Assembly (NCBI RefSeq): GCF_014643535.1
Contig: NZ_BMJQ01000013.1
Span: 62,001 to 126,000 of the forward strand
Length of the DNA stretch: 64,000 nt
Source of the DNA: Aliidongia dinghuensis
GTDB taxonomy: Bacteria > Pseudomonadota > Alphaproteobacteria > ATCC43930 > CGMCC-115725
Direction of reading: 5' to 3'
A model generated the notes under the pieces. That model was not told the origin of the DNA, did not search any database, and saw nothing but the letters and a program-made list of their open reading frames with translations. Position numbers and translations under genes: made by a program. Shown here in pieces: positions 30,783-39,678 of the stretch (positions are counted from its first letter, which is position 1; every line of letters starts with the position of its first letter).

Positions 30783-31931
30783 ATGGTTCTTCCCATCGCA
30801 ACCAAAGTGCTCGGTGCAGCTGGCCTGAAACGCGAAACACCCGGCAAGAAGCCTGATCAAAAAACGGCCGGGCTGTCGTACGAGCAACGCGTCGGCTGGC
30901 TTCGTCGCCTCGTCGCCCTTTCCACGCAGGACGGCCGAAGCCTCGCGTCGTGGAAAGCCGAAATCGAGGTGGCATTGAGTGGCGCCCCGATTTTCGCCGA
31001 GCTTCGAAAACAGGTCGAACGGCTGCCAAGTTCAGCAGACGGCACAACGACGACGCGCTCGCGACGGCGCACGAAGGCAACGGAGGAGGGAGACCAGACG
31101 GCGGCGCCTCCACCACCGCCACCGCCACCGCTCGACGAGAAGGAGATCGCGGCGAGGCTCCGAGAGACGATCGACACGGCCATCCGCATTGTTGAAGGAA
31201 TGCCGGTTGCCCTGATCAGCGACGAATTTCGGGCGCAGGTGAATAGCGAGGTCAAAGACCTGTTCTACAAGGAGCTCCGCAGGGTGACGCCGTTCGTCGT
31301 CGTGCTCCTCGCCGGTGGGACCGTTTTCGGCGCTGTGCATTTCAGTGGGATTGTCGGGGAAGTCGATCAAGCATCGACGGCGGCTAAGCGCGAAATCGCG
31401 CTCGTGAAAGACGACGCGGCAAAGGCAGCGATCGAGGCACAGCGCATTGTCGACTCAATGCAGACCAACACTAAGGCCGCTCAAGAGGCGTTGGCCAAGC
31501 TGAACGAAAAGGTCGATGTTTCGGAACATCAGCTGGGCGAGCGCCTCGACAGGGTCAGCGCAAACATTTCGACAGCCGAGACGGGGACAACGGATCTTCA
31601 GAAGCAGGTGGCAGGGCAAAAGCAAGCGCTGGCAGACCTCAGCGCGCAACTGGCCAACGTCCAGACCGCCGCAACGAACGCGAGTAATGTCGCGAAAGAG
31701 CTCAACGACTTCGTCACGGCGGCGAACACAATTCACGCTCTCGGCGAGCCGGCGCGAGACGACCTGATCTCGCGGGCGCAAGTTTTCCTCCGTCAGTTCG
31801 ATCTTCTGACCTGGGCGGCGTTTTCGGTCGCGGCCCTATCGCTCTTGGTGACGGGCTATGTGCTCGGGCGGAGCCGGAGAACCGGCATGAGACGGACCAA
31901 CACCGCACCGCCCCTTTCGACGGTCACCTGA
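30783..31931 (+). CDS. Unrecognised membrane protein with coiled coil
   Basis: 382 residues, ATG with GAGAGGAA seven bases upstream. I do not recognise the family. Seen: a basic, soluble N-terminal region (1-100), an octaproline stretch (about 112-119), a first hydrophobic helix (FVVVLLAGGTVFGAVHF, about 174-190), a long heptad-rich coiled coil (about 195-325, rich in Ala, Gln, Lys), a second helix (WAAFSVAALSLLVTGYVLG, about 346-364), and a basic tail. The two helices would leave the coiled coil on one side of the membrane, probably the periplasm. Base composition is visibly less GC-rich than that of its neighbours, hinting at acquisition. No operon partners; two palindromes precede it. Confidence 0.6.
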   Translation: MVLPIATKVLGAAGLKRETPGKKPDQKTAGLSYEQRVGWLRRLVALSTQDGRSLASWKAEIEVALSGAPIFAELRKQVERLPSSADGTTTTRSRRRTKATEEGDQTAAPPPPPPPPLDEKEIAARLRETIDTAIRIVEGMPVALISDEFRAQVNSEVKDLFYKELRRVTPFVVVLLAGGTVFGAVHFSGIVGEVDQASTAAKREIALVKDDAAKAAIEAQRIVDSMQTNTKAAQEALAKLNEKVDVSEHQLGERLDRVSANISTAETGTTDLQKQVAGQKQALADLSAQLANVQTAATNASNVAKELNDFVTAANTIHALGEPARDDLISRAQVFLRQFDLLTWAAFSVAALSLLVTGYVLGRSRRTGMRRTNTAPPLSTVT

Positions 31932-31955
31932 AACCATCACAATCAGCTTTTCACC

Positions 31956-33275
31956 CTAGTTCGCCCCAACCGACGACGGCACGACCAGCACTTTGTCGAC
32001 GCGGTGGCCGTCCATGTCGACGACCTCGAAGCGCCAGCCGTCGACCGTGATGTGGTCGGCGACGCGCGGCACGCGCTTCATGCGCGCCATGAGGAAGCCG
32101 CCCAGCGTGTGGAAGTCGCCGGTATCCTCCTCCGGCAGCGCCTTCAAGCCCAGCGCGTCCTTGACGTCGTCGACCGGCGTCAGGCCCTCGATCAGCCAGG
32201 AGCCATCCGCGCGCTTGACGATGCCCTGTTCCGCCGTCTCGCCCTGCTCGGCAATATCGCCGACCAGCGCCTGCAAGATGTCGTGCAGGGTCACGATCCC
32301 GTCGAAATCGCCGTATTCATCGACGATGAGCGCCAGCGGCTCGCCCGTCTTGCGGAGCGTCTCCAGCAGCTTCAGGGCCGGTACCGTGTTCGGCACGTAG
32401 AGCGGCGGCCGAATGAGCGCGCGCAGGTCGACCTTCTCCCCGGCCAGCGCCACCGCCAGCAGATCCTTGACCTGCAGGATGCCGACGACATTGTCCGGGC
32501 CGCCTTCGACCACCGGGAAACGCGACAAGTCCGACGCCTTGATCTTCTCGAGATTGGCCTCGAGCCCGTCCTCGATGTCGATAAGCTCGACCTGGGTGCG
32601 CGGCGTCATGATCGCGTCGACGTGCCGGTCGCCGAGCCGGAGCGCCATCTGCACGATCGAGGATTCGGCCTCGTGGAATTCGCCGGCCGCCGCCCCTTCG
32701 CGCATCATCAGGTTGATTTCCTCCTCCGTCACCGGCGTGGAGGAGGGCTTCGAGATCGGAACCAGCTTGAGCACGAGATTGGTGGCACCGCTCAAGAACC
32801 ATTCCGCTGGCGAAACGACGCGCATCACCAGCGTCATGAGCCGGGCAAGCCTCAGCGATATCGCTTCTGGATGGCTGATCGCGATGCGCTTCGGCACCAG
32901 CTCGCCGATCACGACGGTCAGGAACGAGATGCTGAGAACGATGATGCCGACGGCAAGCGGATGGGCGTAGTCGCCGATCCCCGGGATGTCTGCCAGCACG
33001 TCCGCGAGCGGGTTTACGAAAGTATCGCCGCCGATGGTCGAGACGCTGACGCCGATGAGCGTGATGCCGATCGAGACGGTTGAGAGAAAGCGCCCGGACT
33101 GGCTGAGCAGCGCCAGCGCTGCCTGCGCGCCCCGGTTGCCGTTGTTGGCGGCGGCCTGCAGGCGGGTGCGCCGGGCTCCGACGAGCGCCAGCTCCGCCAT
33201 GGCGAAAACGCCATTGAGCACAACGAGGAAGAGGAGGAGCAGGATCTCGAGCAGCATGTCGGTCTGAGGGATCAT
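31956..33275 (-). CDS. CNNM/CorC-type transporter-associated protein
   Basis: 439 residues from ATG 33275. The N-terminal CNNM (DUF21) domain holds three to four helices (LLEILLLLFLVVLNGVFAMA, then the small-residue segment FLSTVSIGITLIGVSVSTIG). Two CBS domains follow (MTPRTQVELIDI and FPVVEGGPDNVVGILQVKDL; LALIVDEYGDFDGIVTLHDI), then a CorC/HlyC C-terminal domain (FHTLGGFLMARMKRVPRVAD). Often called hemolysin family protein, members act in magnesium or sodium-coupled cation export; the CBS pair senses adenine nucleotides. It stands alone between two unrelated units. Confidence 0.88.
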   Translation of the reverse strand: MIPQTDMLLEILLLLFLVVLNGVFAMAELALVGARRTRLQAAANNGNRGAQAALALLSQSGRFLSTVSIGITLIGVSVSTIGGDTFVNPLADVLADIPGIGDYAHPLAVGIIVLSISFLTVVIGELVPKRIAISHPEAISLRLARLMTLVMRVVSPAEWFLSGATNLVLKLVPISKPSSTPVTEEEINLMMREGAAAGEFHEAESSIVQMALRLGDRHVDAIMTPRTQVELIDIEDGLEANLEKIKASDLSRFPVVEGGPDNVVGILQVKDLLAVALAGEKVDLRALIRPPLYVPNTVPALKLLETLRKTGEPLALIVDEYGDFDGIVTLHDILQALVGDIAEQGETAEQGIVKRADGSWLIEGLTPVDDVKDALGLKALPEEDTGDFHTLGGFLMARMKRVPRVADHITVDGWRFEVVDMDGHRVDKVLVVPSSVGAN

Positions 33276-33330
33276 AGCACGGGCGCCGCCGGATGGGCGA
33301 TCGGCCTCAAGCCCTTCGCGCATAAAAGAA

Positions 33331-33352
33331 AAGCCGCCCCGGAGGGCGGCTT
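33331..33352 (-). terminator. Terminator after rpsD
   Basis: On the minus strand AAAGCCGCC-ctccg-GGGCGGCTTTTCTTTT, a GC-rich stem followed by a T-rich run, about 30 bp after the rpsD stop. Confidence 0.8.
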
Positions 33353-33380
33353 TCCCAAAATCGGTCGGACCGATCCCGGA

Positions 33381-33995
33381 TCAGCGCGAGTAGAATTCGA
33401 CGACCAGGTTCGGCTCCATCTGCACCGGATAGGGCACGTCGGCGAGCTTCGGCGCACGGACGAACTTGCCCTTGAGCGAGCCGGCATCGACCTCGTGATA
33501 GCCAGCGAAATCGCGCTCGCCCGAGGCGACCGCCTCCAGCACCAGCGCCATCTGCTTCGACTTGTTGCGCACCTCGATCGTGTCGCCGTCCTTCACCTGG
33601 TAGGACGCGATGTTGACGCGCTTGCCGTTGACGGTGACATGGCCGTGGTTGACGAACTGGCGGGCGGAAAACACGGTCGGCACGAACTTCATGCGGTAGA
33701 CGACCGCGTCCAGACGGCGCTCCAGCAGCTCGATCAGGTTCTCGCCGGTGTCGCCGCGGCGGCGCACGGCCTCGTCATAGAGGCGGCGGAACTGGCGCTC
33801 GCCGATGTTGCCGTAATAGCCCTTGAGCTTCTGCTTGGCCATCAGCTGCGTGCCGTAGTCGGTCGGCTTCTTGCGGCGCTGACCATGCTGGCCCGGACCA
33901 TATTCGCGGCGGTTGAGCGGGCTCTTGCCGCGGCCCCACAGGTTGACGCCGAGGCGGCGGTTGATCTTGTACTTGGATTCCTGACGCTTGCTCAT
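33381..33995 (-). CDS. rpsD: 30S ribosomal protein S4
   Basis: 204 residues, full length. S4 nucleates 30S assembly by binding 16S rRNA. Visible: KYKINRRLGVNLWGRGKSPL, NLIELLERRLDAVVYRMKFV, and the S4 RNA-binding domain ARQFVNHGHVTVNGKRVNIA. The gene stands apart from other ribosomal protein genes, as in many alphaproteobacteria, with its own strong promoter (34132-34159) and a terminator. Leader length is about 125 nt. No classical S4-binding pseudoknot could be judged by eye. Confidence 0.98.
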   Translation of the reverse strand: MSKRQESKYKINRRLGVNLWGRGKSPLNRREYGPGQHGQRRKKPTDYGTQLMAKQKLKGYYGNIGERQFRRLYDEAVRRRGDTGENLIELLERRLDAVVYRMKFVPTVFSARQFVNHGHVTVNGKRVNIASYQVKDGDTIEVRNKSKQMALVLEAVASGERDFAGYHEVDAGSLKGKFVRAPKLADVPYPVQMEPNLVVEFYSR

Positions 33996-34131
33996 GGCAC
34001 TCTCGTTCGGGACCGCGTTTTCGGTCCCCTATTGTCCCGGTAGTCCCCCGTCAGACCTGCCCTCAGGCCACGGAGGCGGGCAGCCCCCGCAAAGGCGGGA
34101 ACCCCACATTCCCGGGAATGGGAAGGCGCGG

Positions 34132-34159
34132 ACTATACGGCGTCGCGGGCCCGTGTCAA
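34132..34159 (-). promoter_or_regulatory. Strong sigma-70 promoter of rpsD
   Basis: On the minus strand TTGACA (34159-34154), 16 nt, TATAGT (34137-34132). The -35 is perfect and the -10 has one mismatch. Start is near 34125. Confidence 0.75.
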
Positions 34160-34208
34160 CCGCCCGCCCCGCTTTGCATGGCCGATGCGCATCCTAGCCG
34201 CAGCGCCC

Positions 34209-34958
34209 TCACCCCCGCCGCCTGAGCTGGACCAGCGCGGTGATGACGCCGTGCAGCGTCTTCACGTCCTGCTCGGTCATGTTGGCGCGGGTCAGCAGGT
34301 TGCGCAGGTTGCGGATCGTGTGGCCGCGCTTTTCCGGCGGGTGGAAGAAGCCGCCGGTGTCGAGCTCGGCTTCGAGATGGGCGAACAGGTGCACCAGATC
34401 GCCGTGGGTCGCCGGTGGCGAGATTGCCGGCACCGTCTCGGCCGGCATCGGCTCGGCCGTGCGTTTGCGCCATTCCCAGCCGATGAGCAGCACCGCCTGC
34501 GCCAGGTTGAGCGAGGTGAAGCCCGGGTTGAGCGGGAAGGTGACGGCCGCGTCGGCCAGCGCCACCTGGTCGTTGGTCAGGCCCGAACGCTCGCGCCCGA
34601 ACAGCACGCCGCAGCGGCCGCCCTGCGCGGTCTCGGCGACCATGCGGTCGGCCGCAGCATCAGGCGACATTACCGGCTTCACCATGTCGCGGAGCCGCGC
34701 CGTCGTCGCGTAGACATGCTGGAGATCGGCGATCGCCGCCTCGGTCGTGTCGAACAGCCGCACACCGTCGATCACGATGTCGGCACCGGCGGCGGCCGCC
34801 CGTGCCGGCTCCGACGGCCAGCCGTCGCGCGGATTGACCAGGCGCAGGTCAGTGAGCCCGCAGTTCAGCATGGCCCGCGCCACGGCGCCGATGTTCTCGC
34901 CCAGCTGCGGCTCGCACAGGATGACGGCGAGGCCCCCAACCATGGGCTCAGCGCTCAT
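34209..34958 (-). CDS. trmJ: tRNA (cytidine/uridine-2'-O-)-methyltransferase TrmJ
   Basis: 249 residues, SPOUT-class methyltransferase. TrmJ methylates the 2'-oxygen of position 32 in several tRNAs. Knot-fold motifs: VILCEPQLGENIGAVARAML (motif 1 with the catalytic arginine), CGVLFGRERSGLTNDQ (motif 2) and FPLNPGFTSLNLAQAVLLIG (motif 3). The extra C-terminal region (about 160-249) contains ATHGDLVHLFAHLEAELDTG and IRNLRNLLTRANMTEQDVKT, the usual TrmJ helical tail. It lies 4 bp after cysS on the same strand. Confidence 0.93.
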   Translation of the reverse strand: MSAEPMVGGLAVILCEPQLGENIGAVARAMLNCGLTDLRLVNPRDGWPSEPARAAAAGADIVIDGVRLFDTTEAAIADLQHVYATTARLRDMVKPVMSPDAAADRMVAETAQGGRCGVLFGRERSGLTNDQVALADAAVTFPLNPGFTSLNLAQAVLLIGWEWRKRTAEPMPAETVPAISPPATHGDLVHLFAHLEAELDTGGFFHPPEKRGHTIRNLRNLLTRANMTEQDVKTLHGVITALVQLRRRG

Positions 34959-34962
34959 AGGC

Positions 34963-36351
34963 TCAGATCTCCGCGCGGCGCCAGATCGTGCCGCCGGGCC
35001 CGTCCTCGAGCGAAATGCCGGCGTCGGTCAGTTCCTTGCGGATCCGGTCGGCCTCGGCGAAGTCACGGCGGGCCCGCGCCTCGATGCGGGCGGCAATCAA
35101 CTGCTCGACCTCGGCATCATCGAGCCCGCCCGCTCCTTCCGGCCGCCACCGGAACCAGGCCTCGGGATCCTCGCCCAAGAAGCCCATGACCTCGCCGCTC
35201 GCAAGCAGCGCGCCCTTGGCCTCGGCCTTCGCCGTCAGGGTCTTCGCCTTGTTGAGCGCGGTCGCGAGCTCATGCAGCACGGCCTGGGCCTGCGGCGTAT
35301 TGAGGTCGTCGGCGAGTGGTGCCATCACCGGCGGCTCGGCCGGATAGGCGGGCGTCACGTCGGCCACGGCGCGCAAGGCGCCGTAGAACCGGTCGAGCGC
35401 CCCCTTGGCCTCGCGCACCCGCTCATCGTTCCAATCGAACGGCTCGCGATACTGCGCCGACAGCATGGCATAGCGCAGCGCCTCGCCCGGGAAGCGCTTC
35501 AGCAAATCATGGACCGTCTCGATGTTGCCGAGCGACTTCGACATCTTCTCGCCGGCGAAGTCGAGGAAGGCATTGTGCATCCAGACGTTCACGAACGGCT
35601 TGCCGCCATGCGCGCACAGGCTCTGCGCCAGCTCGTTCTCATGGTGCGGGAAGATCAGGTCGACGCCGCCGCCATGGATGTCGAAGGTCTCGCCCAGATG
35701 CGCCTCCGACATGGCGGAGCATTCGATATGCCAGCCGGGCCGGCCGCGGCCCCAGGGGCTGTCCCAACCGGGCTCGCCGTCCTTGGACGGCTTCCACAGC
35801 ACGAAGTCGGCCGGAGCCGCCTTGTAGGGCGCCACCTCGACCCGGGCGCCGGCGATCATGTCGTCGAGATTGCGGCCGGACAGGCTGCCGTAGGTCGGCA
35901 GGGAGGCGACGGAGAAGAGGACATGCCCCTCGGCAACATAGGCATGACTGCGCTCGACCAGCGTCTCGATCATGCGCACCATCTCGCCGATATGCTCGGT
36001 CGCGCGCGGCGTCAGCGTCGGCGGCAGGGCGCCGACCGCCGCCATGTCCAGGTCGTACTGGCGGCCGGTGCGCTCCGTCACCTCGCGGATCGTCTCGCCG
36101 CTCTTTGCCGCCGCCGCGATGATCTTGTCGTCGACGTCGGTGATGTTGCGGGCGTAGGTCACATGGTCCGCGCCATAGACCGTGCGCAACACGCGGAACA
36201 ACAGGTCGAACACGATGACCGGCCGCGCGTTGCCGATATGGGCATAGGAATAAACCGTCGGTCCGCAGACATACATGCGAACGTTCGTCGGGTCGATCGG
36301 CCGGAAGGCTTCCTTGCGGCGGGTGGCGGTGTTGTGGAGCGTGAGCGGCAC
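34963..36351 (-). CDS. cysS: Cysteinyl-tRNA synthetase
   Basis: 462 residues from GTG 36351, which gives the standard N-terminus (LTLHNTATRRKEAF); an ATG at 36441 would add 30 unlike residues. CysS charges tRNA-Cys. Signatures: MYVCGPTVYSYAHIGNARPV with the HIGN nucleotide site and zinc cysteine, WHIECSAMS and HHENELAQS (remaining zinc ligands), and KMSKSLGN, the KMSKS loop. Downstream gene trmJ follows after 4 bp. On the upstream side the gltX stop is about 113 bp away. Confidence 0.97.
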   Translation of the reverse strand: MPLTLHNTATRRKEAFRPIDPTNVRMYVCGPTVYSYAHIGNARPVIVFDLLFRVLRTVYGADHVTYARNITDVDDKIIAAAAKSGETIREVTERTGRQYDLDMAAVGALPPTLTPRATEHIGEMVRMIETLVERSHAYVAEGHVLFSVASLPTYGSLSGRNLDDMIAGARVEVAPYKAAPADFVLWKPSKDGEPGWDSPWGRGRPGWHIECSAMSEAHLGETFDIHGGGVDLIFPHHENELAQSLCAHGGKPFVNVWMHNAFLDFAGEKMSKSLGNIETVHDLLKRFPGEALRYAMLSAQYREPFDWNDERVREAKGALDRFYGALRAVADVTPAYPAEPPVMAPLADDLNTPQAQAVLHELATALNKAKTLTAKAEAKGALLASGEVMGFLGEDPEAWFRWRPEGAGGLDDAEVEQLIAARIEARARRDFAEADRIRKELTDAGISLEDGPGGTIWRRAEI

Positions 36352-36464
36352 GGGCGCTTCTTTCTCGGGCGAAGACGGCTGATCCGAAGGGTTTATGCGG
36401 TGCTGAGGCCGCGCAAGTCCAGCGCTAGTCCGGACAGGCACACCCTCGCAAAACGCCGCCGGCG

Positions 36465-37793
36465 CTACGCCGCATGGCCTTCGAGCCGCTTCAAGGCCTT
36501 GTCCCGCCCGATGAGCGGCAGGAGCCGGGCCAGTTCCGGGCCGTGATCGAGGCCGGTGAGCGCAAGGCGCAGCGGCAGGAACAGGCTCCGCCCCTTGCGC
36601 CCGGTCTCGGCCTTGACCGCCTCGGTCCAGCGCGCCCAGCTGTCGCCGTCGAACGGGCCCGCCGGCAATAGGCCAGCCGCCGTCGCCATGAAATCCCTAT
36701 CGTTCACGTCCGGCGTGATCTCGCCATGCACGACCTGCCACCAGACGCCCGCATCTGACAGACGCAGGAGATTGCCGCGCACGGCGTCCCAGAACGCGGC
36801 ATCGGCGCCGGCCGGCAGCCGGTCGGCGACAGCCTCGAACGGCAGTGCATGCATCAGCTTGGCATTCAGATGCTCGAGCTCGACGATATCGAGTTTCGGC
36901 TGGCTGCGGCCGAACTTCGCGATGTCGAATTCGCCCACCAACTGGGTCTGATCGGTGCGGAGCTCGATCGGGTCCGACGTGCCGAGCTTGGCGAGCAGGC
37001 TCAGGATCGACATCGGCTCGATGCCGTCGTCGCGCAAGTTCTCGAGGCTGATGGCGCCGGCCCGCTTCGACAGCTTGCCGCCCTGCGCGTCGGCGATCAG
37101 CGAGAAATGGGCGAAGGTCGGCACCTTGCCGCCCAGAGCCTCGAACAGCTGGATCTGCACCGCCGTGTTGGCGACGTGATCCTCGCCGCGAATGATGTGC
37201 GTGATCTCGAACGCGATGTCGTCGACGACCGAGGAGAGCGTGTAGAGCGGCTGGCCGTCGGCCTTGATCAGTACCGGGTCGCTCATGCTGCCGGCTTGGA
37301 TCTCGACCGGGCCGCGCACGAGATCGGTCCAGGCCGTCGTGCCGCGCTCGAGCTTGAAGCGCCAGGTCGGCTTCTCGCCGGCGGCAAGCTTGTCGGCGAT
37401 CTCCTTCGGCGTCAGCTTCAAGGCCGCCCGGTCGTAGATCGGTGGCCGGCCGCGCGACAGCGCCAGCTTGCGCTTGAGCTCGAGCTCCTCCGGCGTCTCG
37501 AAGCACGGATAGAGCCGCCCCGACGCGCGCAGCTTGTCGGCCGCGGCGGCGTATTCCGCGAACCGGTCCGACTGGCGGACGAACAGATCCCAGGTGAGAC
37601 CGAGCCATTTGAGATCGGTCTCGATCGCGACGGCATGTTCCGCCGTCGACCGCTCGAGGTCGGTATCGTCGATGCGCAGCATGAGCCGGCCACCGGATTT
37701 CCTGGCATAGAGCCAGTTGACGATGGCGGTTCGGACGTTGCCGAGATGCAGCCGGCCCGTCGGGCTCGGCGCGAAACGCAGAATGGGGGTCAC
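36465..37793 (-). CDS. gltX: Glutamyl-tRNA synthetase
   Basis: 442 residues from GTG 37793, immediately after the nadE stop (TGA GTG). Class I synthetase signatures: LRFAPSPTGRLHLGNVRTAI with HLGN, LRIDDTDLERS, HIIRGEDHVANTAVQIQLFE, and GGKLSKRAGAISLENLRDDG with the KLSKR loop. It charges tRNA-Glu and, in organisms lacking GlnRS, also mischarges tRNA-Gln. Alphaproteobacteria often carry two GltX paralogues; which one this is cannot be told here. Confidence 0.95.
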   Translation of the reverse strand: MTPILRFAPSPTGRLHLGNVRTAIVNWLYARKSGGRLMLRIDDTDLERSTAEHAVAIETDLKWLGLTWDLFVRQSDRFAEYAAAADKLRASGRLYPCFETPEELELKRKLALSRGRPPIYDRAALKLTPKEIADKLAAGEKPTWRFKLERGTTAWTDLVRGPVEIQAGSMSDPVLIKADGQPLYTLSSVVDDIAFEITHIIRGEDHVANTAVQIQLFEALGGKVPTFAHFSLIADAQGGKLSKRAGAISLENLRDDGIEPMSILSLLAKLGTSDPIELRTDQTQLVGEFDIAKFGRSQPKLDIVELEHLNAKLMHALPFEAVADRLPAGADAAFWDAVRGNLLRLSDAGVWWQVVHGEITPDVNDRDFMATAAGLLPAGPFDGDSWARWTEAVKAETGRKGRSLFLPLRLALTGLDHGPELARLLPLIGRDKALKRLEGHAA

Positions 37794-39479
37794 TCAGCCG
37801 CCCTGAAACGAATTGGTGATCGGGTAGCGCCGATCCCGCCCGAAGGCGCGGCGCGTCGTCTTGACGCCCGGGGGCGCCTGGCGACGCTTGTACTCCGCCC
37901 GGTCCAGCATGCGCCAGACCCGCATGACCGTGTCCGGCGCATGGCCGCGCGCCGCGATCGCATCGGGCGTCATCTCGCGCTCGATCAGGCATTCCAGGAT
38001 ATCGTCCAGCACGTCGTAGGGCGGCAGCGTGTCCTGGTCCTTCTGGTTGGGCTTCAGTTCCGCGGTCGGCGGCTTGGTGATGATGCGCTCCGGCATGACC
38101 GGCCCGTCGGGGCCGAGTGCTCCCGCGGGCTTGTTCGCGTTGCGCCAGCGCGCGAGCGCGAACACGGTCGTCTTGTAGATGTCCTTCAGCACCGCATAGC
38201 CACCGCACATGTCGCCGTAGAGCGTCGCATATCCGACCGACATCTCGGATTTGTTGCCGGTCGACAGCACCATCCAGCCGAACTTGTTCGAGAGCGCCAT
38301 GAGCGTGATGCCCCGGGCGCGGGACTGCAGGTTCTCCTCGGTGATGTCGCTGTCGCGCCCGGCAAAGGCCGGTGCCAGCATCTCCCCGAACGCCTCGACC
38401 GCCGGCGCGATGGCGACCGAGCGATAATCGACGCCCAGGAGCTTGGCCGCAGCCTCGGCGTCCTCGAGACTGTCGGACGAGGTGTAGTGGTAAGGCAGCA
38501 TCACGCAATGCACCTTGTCGGGCCCGAGCGCGTCGGCCGCAACCGCCGCCGACAGCGCCGAATCGATGCCCCCCGACATGCCGAGCACGACGCCCGGGAA
38601 GCGGTTCTTGGTCACGTAGTCACGCAGGCCCAGCACCATCGCCTGATAGGTGGCGGCCAACCCCTCCTCCGGCGGTACCATCAGGCCAGGCTCGATTACC
38701 CAGCGCTCGTCGTCGTCGAGCCGCCAGTCGGTCGGCACAACCGCCTCTTGCCACGAAGGCGCCTGGAGCATGAGGCGGCACTCGCGGTCGAGCGCGAAGG
38801 AGGCACCGTCGAACACCAGCTCGTCCTGGCCGCAGATCTGGTTGACGTAGAGCAGTGCGAGCCCGCTCTCCTTGACGCGCTGGACCGCGAGCTGCACGCG
38901 CTCGTCCTGCTTGTCCGCCTCGAACGGCGAGCCGTTCATGACGATCAGCATCTGCGCGCCGGATTCCTCGAGTGTCTCGGTCACGTCCGGCGTCCACATG
39001 TCCTCGCAGATCATGACGCCAAGGCGCACGCCGCGAAACGCGATCGGCCCCGGCGGCGAGCCGGCGGCGAACACGCGCTTCTCGTCGAACACGCCGTAGT
39101 TCGGCAGGTCGTGCTTGAAGCGGACGGTCCTGAGCTCGCCGCGATCGAGCAGCAGGGCGGCATTATAAACTCGCCCCTCATGCCGCCAGGGAGCACCCAC
39201 CAGCAACGCCGGCCCGCCGGACGCGGTCTCCTGCTTGAGGGCGTCGACCGCCTGCTCGATCGCGTCGAGGAAGGCCGGCTTCAGCACCAGGTCCTCGGTC
39301 GGGTAGCCGGCCAGGAACAGCTCGGGTGAGACGACGAGGTCTGCCCCCTGGTCGCGCGCGGTCGCGAGTGCGCCCTTGAGCTTCGCGGCGTTGCCGGCGA
39401 TGTCGCCGACCGTCGGGTTGAGCTGCGCCAGGGAGATCTTAAGACGATCGGTACTCGGCACGGGATCAGGGCCTCTCAT
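37794..39479 (-). CDS. nadE: Glutamine-dependent NAD+ synthetase
   Basis: 561 residues: an N-terminal nitrilase-type glutaminase (about 12-270) with Glu in DLVVSPELFLAGYP, Lys in RFKHDLPNYGVFDE and Cys in VRLGVMICEDMWTPD, and a C-terminal N-type ATP pyrophosphatase (about 290-555) with the P-loop VVLGMSGGIDSALSAAVAAD. It amidates deamido-NAD+ to NAD+ in the last step of NAD synthesis. First gene of the minus-strand run with gltX. pncB of the salvage branch is in the same window (45884-47026) but in a different operon. Confidence 0.95.
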   Translation of the reverse strand: MRGPDPVPSTDRLKISLAQLNPTVGDIAGNAAKLKGALATARDQGADLVVSPELFLAGYPTEDLVLKPAFLDAIEQAVDALKQETASGGPALLVGAPWRHEGRVYNAALLLDRGELRTVRFKHDLPNYGVFDEKRVFAAGSPPGPIAFRGVRLGVMICEDMWTPDVTETLEESGAQMLIVMNGSPFEADKQDERVQLAVQRVKESGLALLYVNQICGQDELVFDGASFALDRECRLMLQAPSWQEAVVPTDWRLDDDERWVIEPGLMVPPEEGLAATYQAMVLGLRDYVTKNRFPGVVLGMSGGIDSALSAAVAADALGPDKVHCVMLPYHYTSSDSLEDAEAAAKLLGVDYRSVAIAPAVEAFGEMLAPAFAGRDSDITEENLQSRARGITLMALSNKFGWMVLSTGNKSEMSVGYATLYGDMCGGYAVLKDIYKTTVFALARWRNANKPAGALGPDGPVMPERIITKPPTAELKPNQKDQDTLPPYDVLDDILECLIEREMTPDAIAARGHAPDTVMRVWRMLDRAEYKRRQAPPGVKTTRRAFGRDRRYPITNSFQGG

Positions 39480-39678
39480 GGATGCGCGCGAACATTGCCG
39501 CCGCCTTCCGGAAACCTAGAAACCGGGCCGATCCATGTCAACGCAGCCACCGTTTCCGTGCGGAGGAGACCAGCGGTCTCCGCATGGATGACATCCGGGC
39601 GCCCCCGGCGCAGGATCGCAGACCGCGCGCGCCGGGCGCGCTACTATCGCGCCTTTCCCGTGCCTTGGAGGGGGCCTC

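Noticed and set aside
34747..36546. A 599-codon plus-strand frame opposite cysS
   Set aside because: Same composition bias; the minus strand encodes a complete cysteinyl-tRNA synthetase with all motifs.
36849..39329. An 826-codon plus-strand frame opposite gltX and nadE
   Set aside because: Arg/Asp/His/Gly-rich antisense shadow of two firmly identified housekeeping genes; no start signal.
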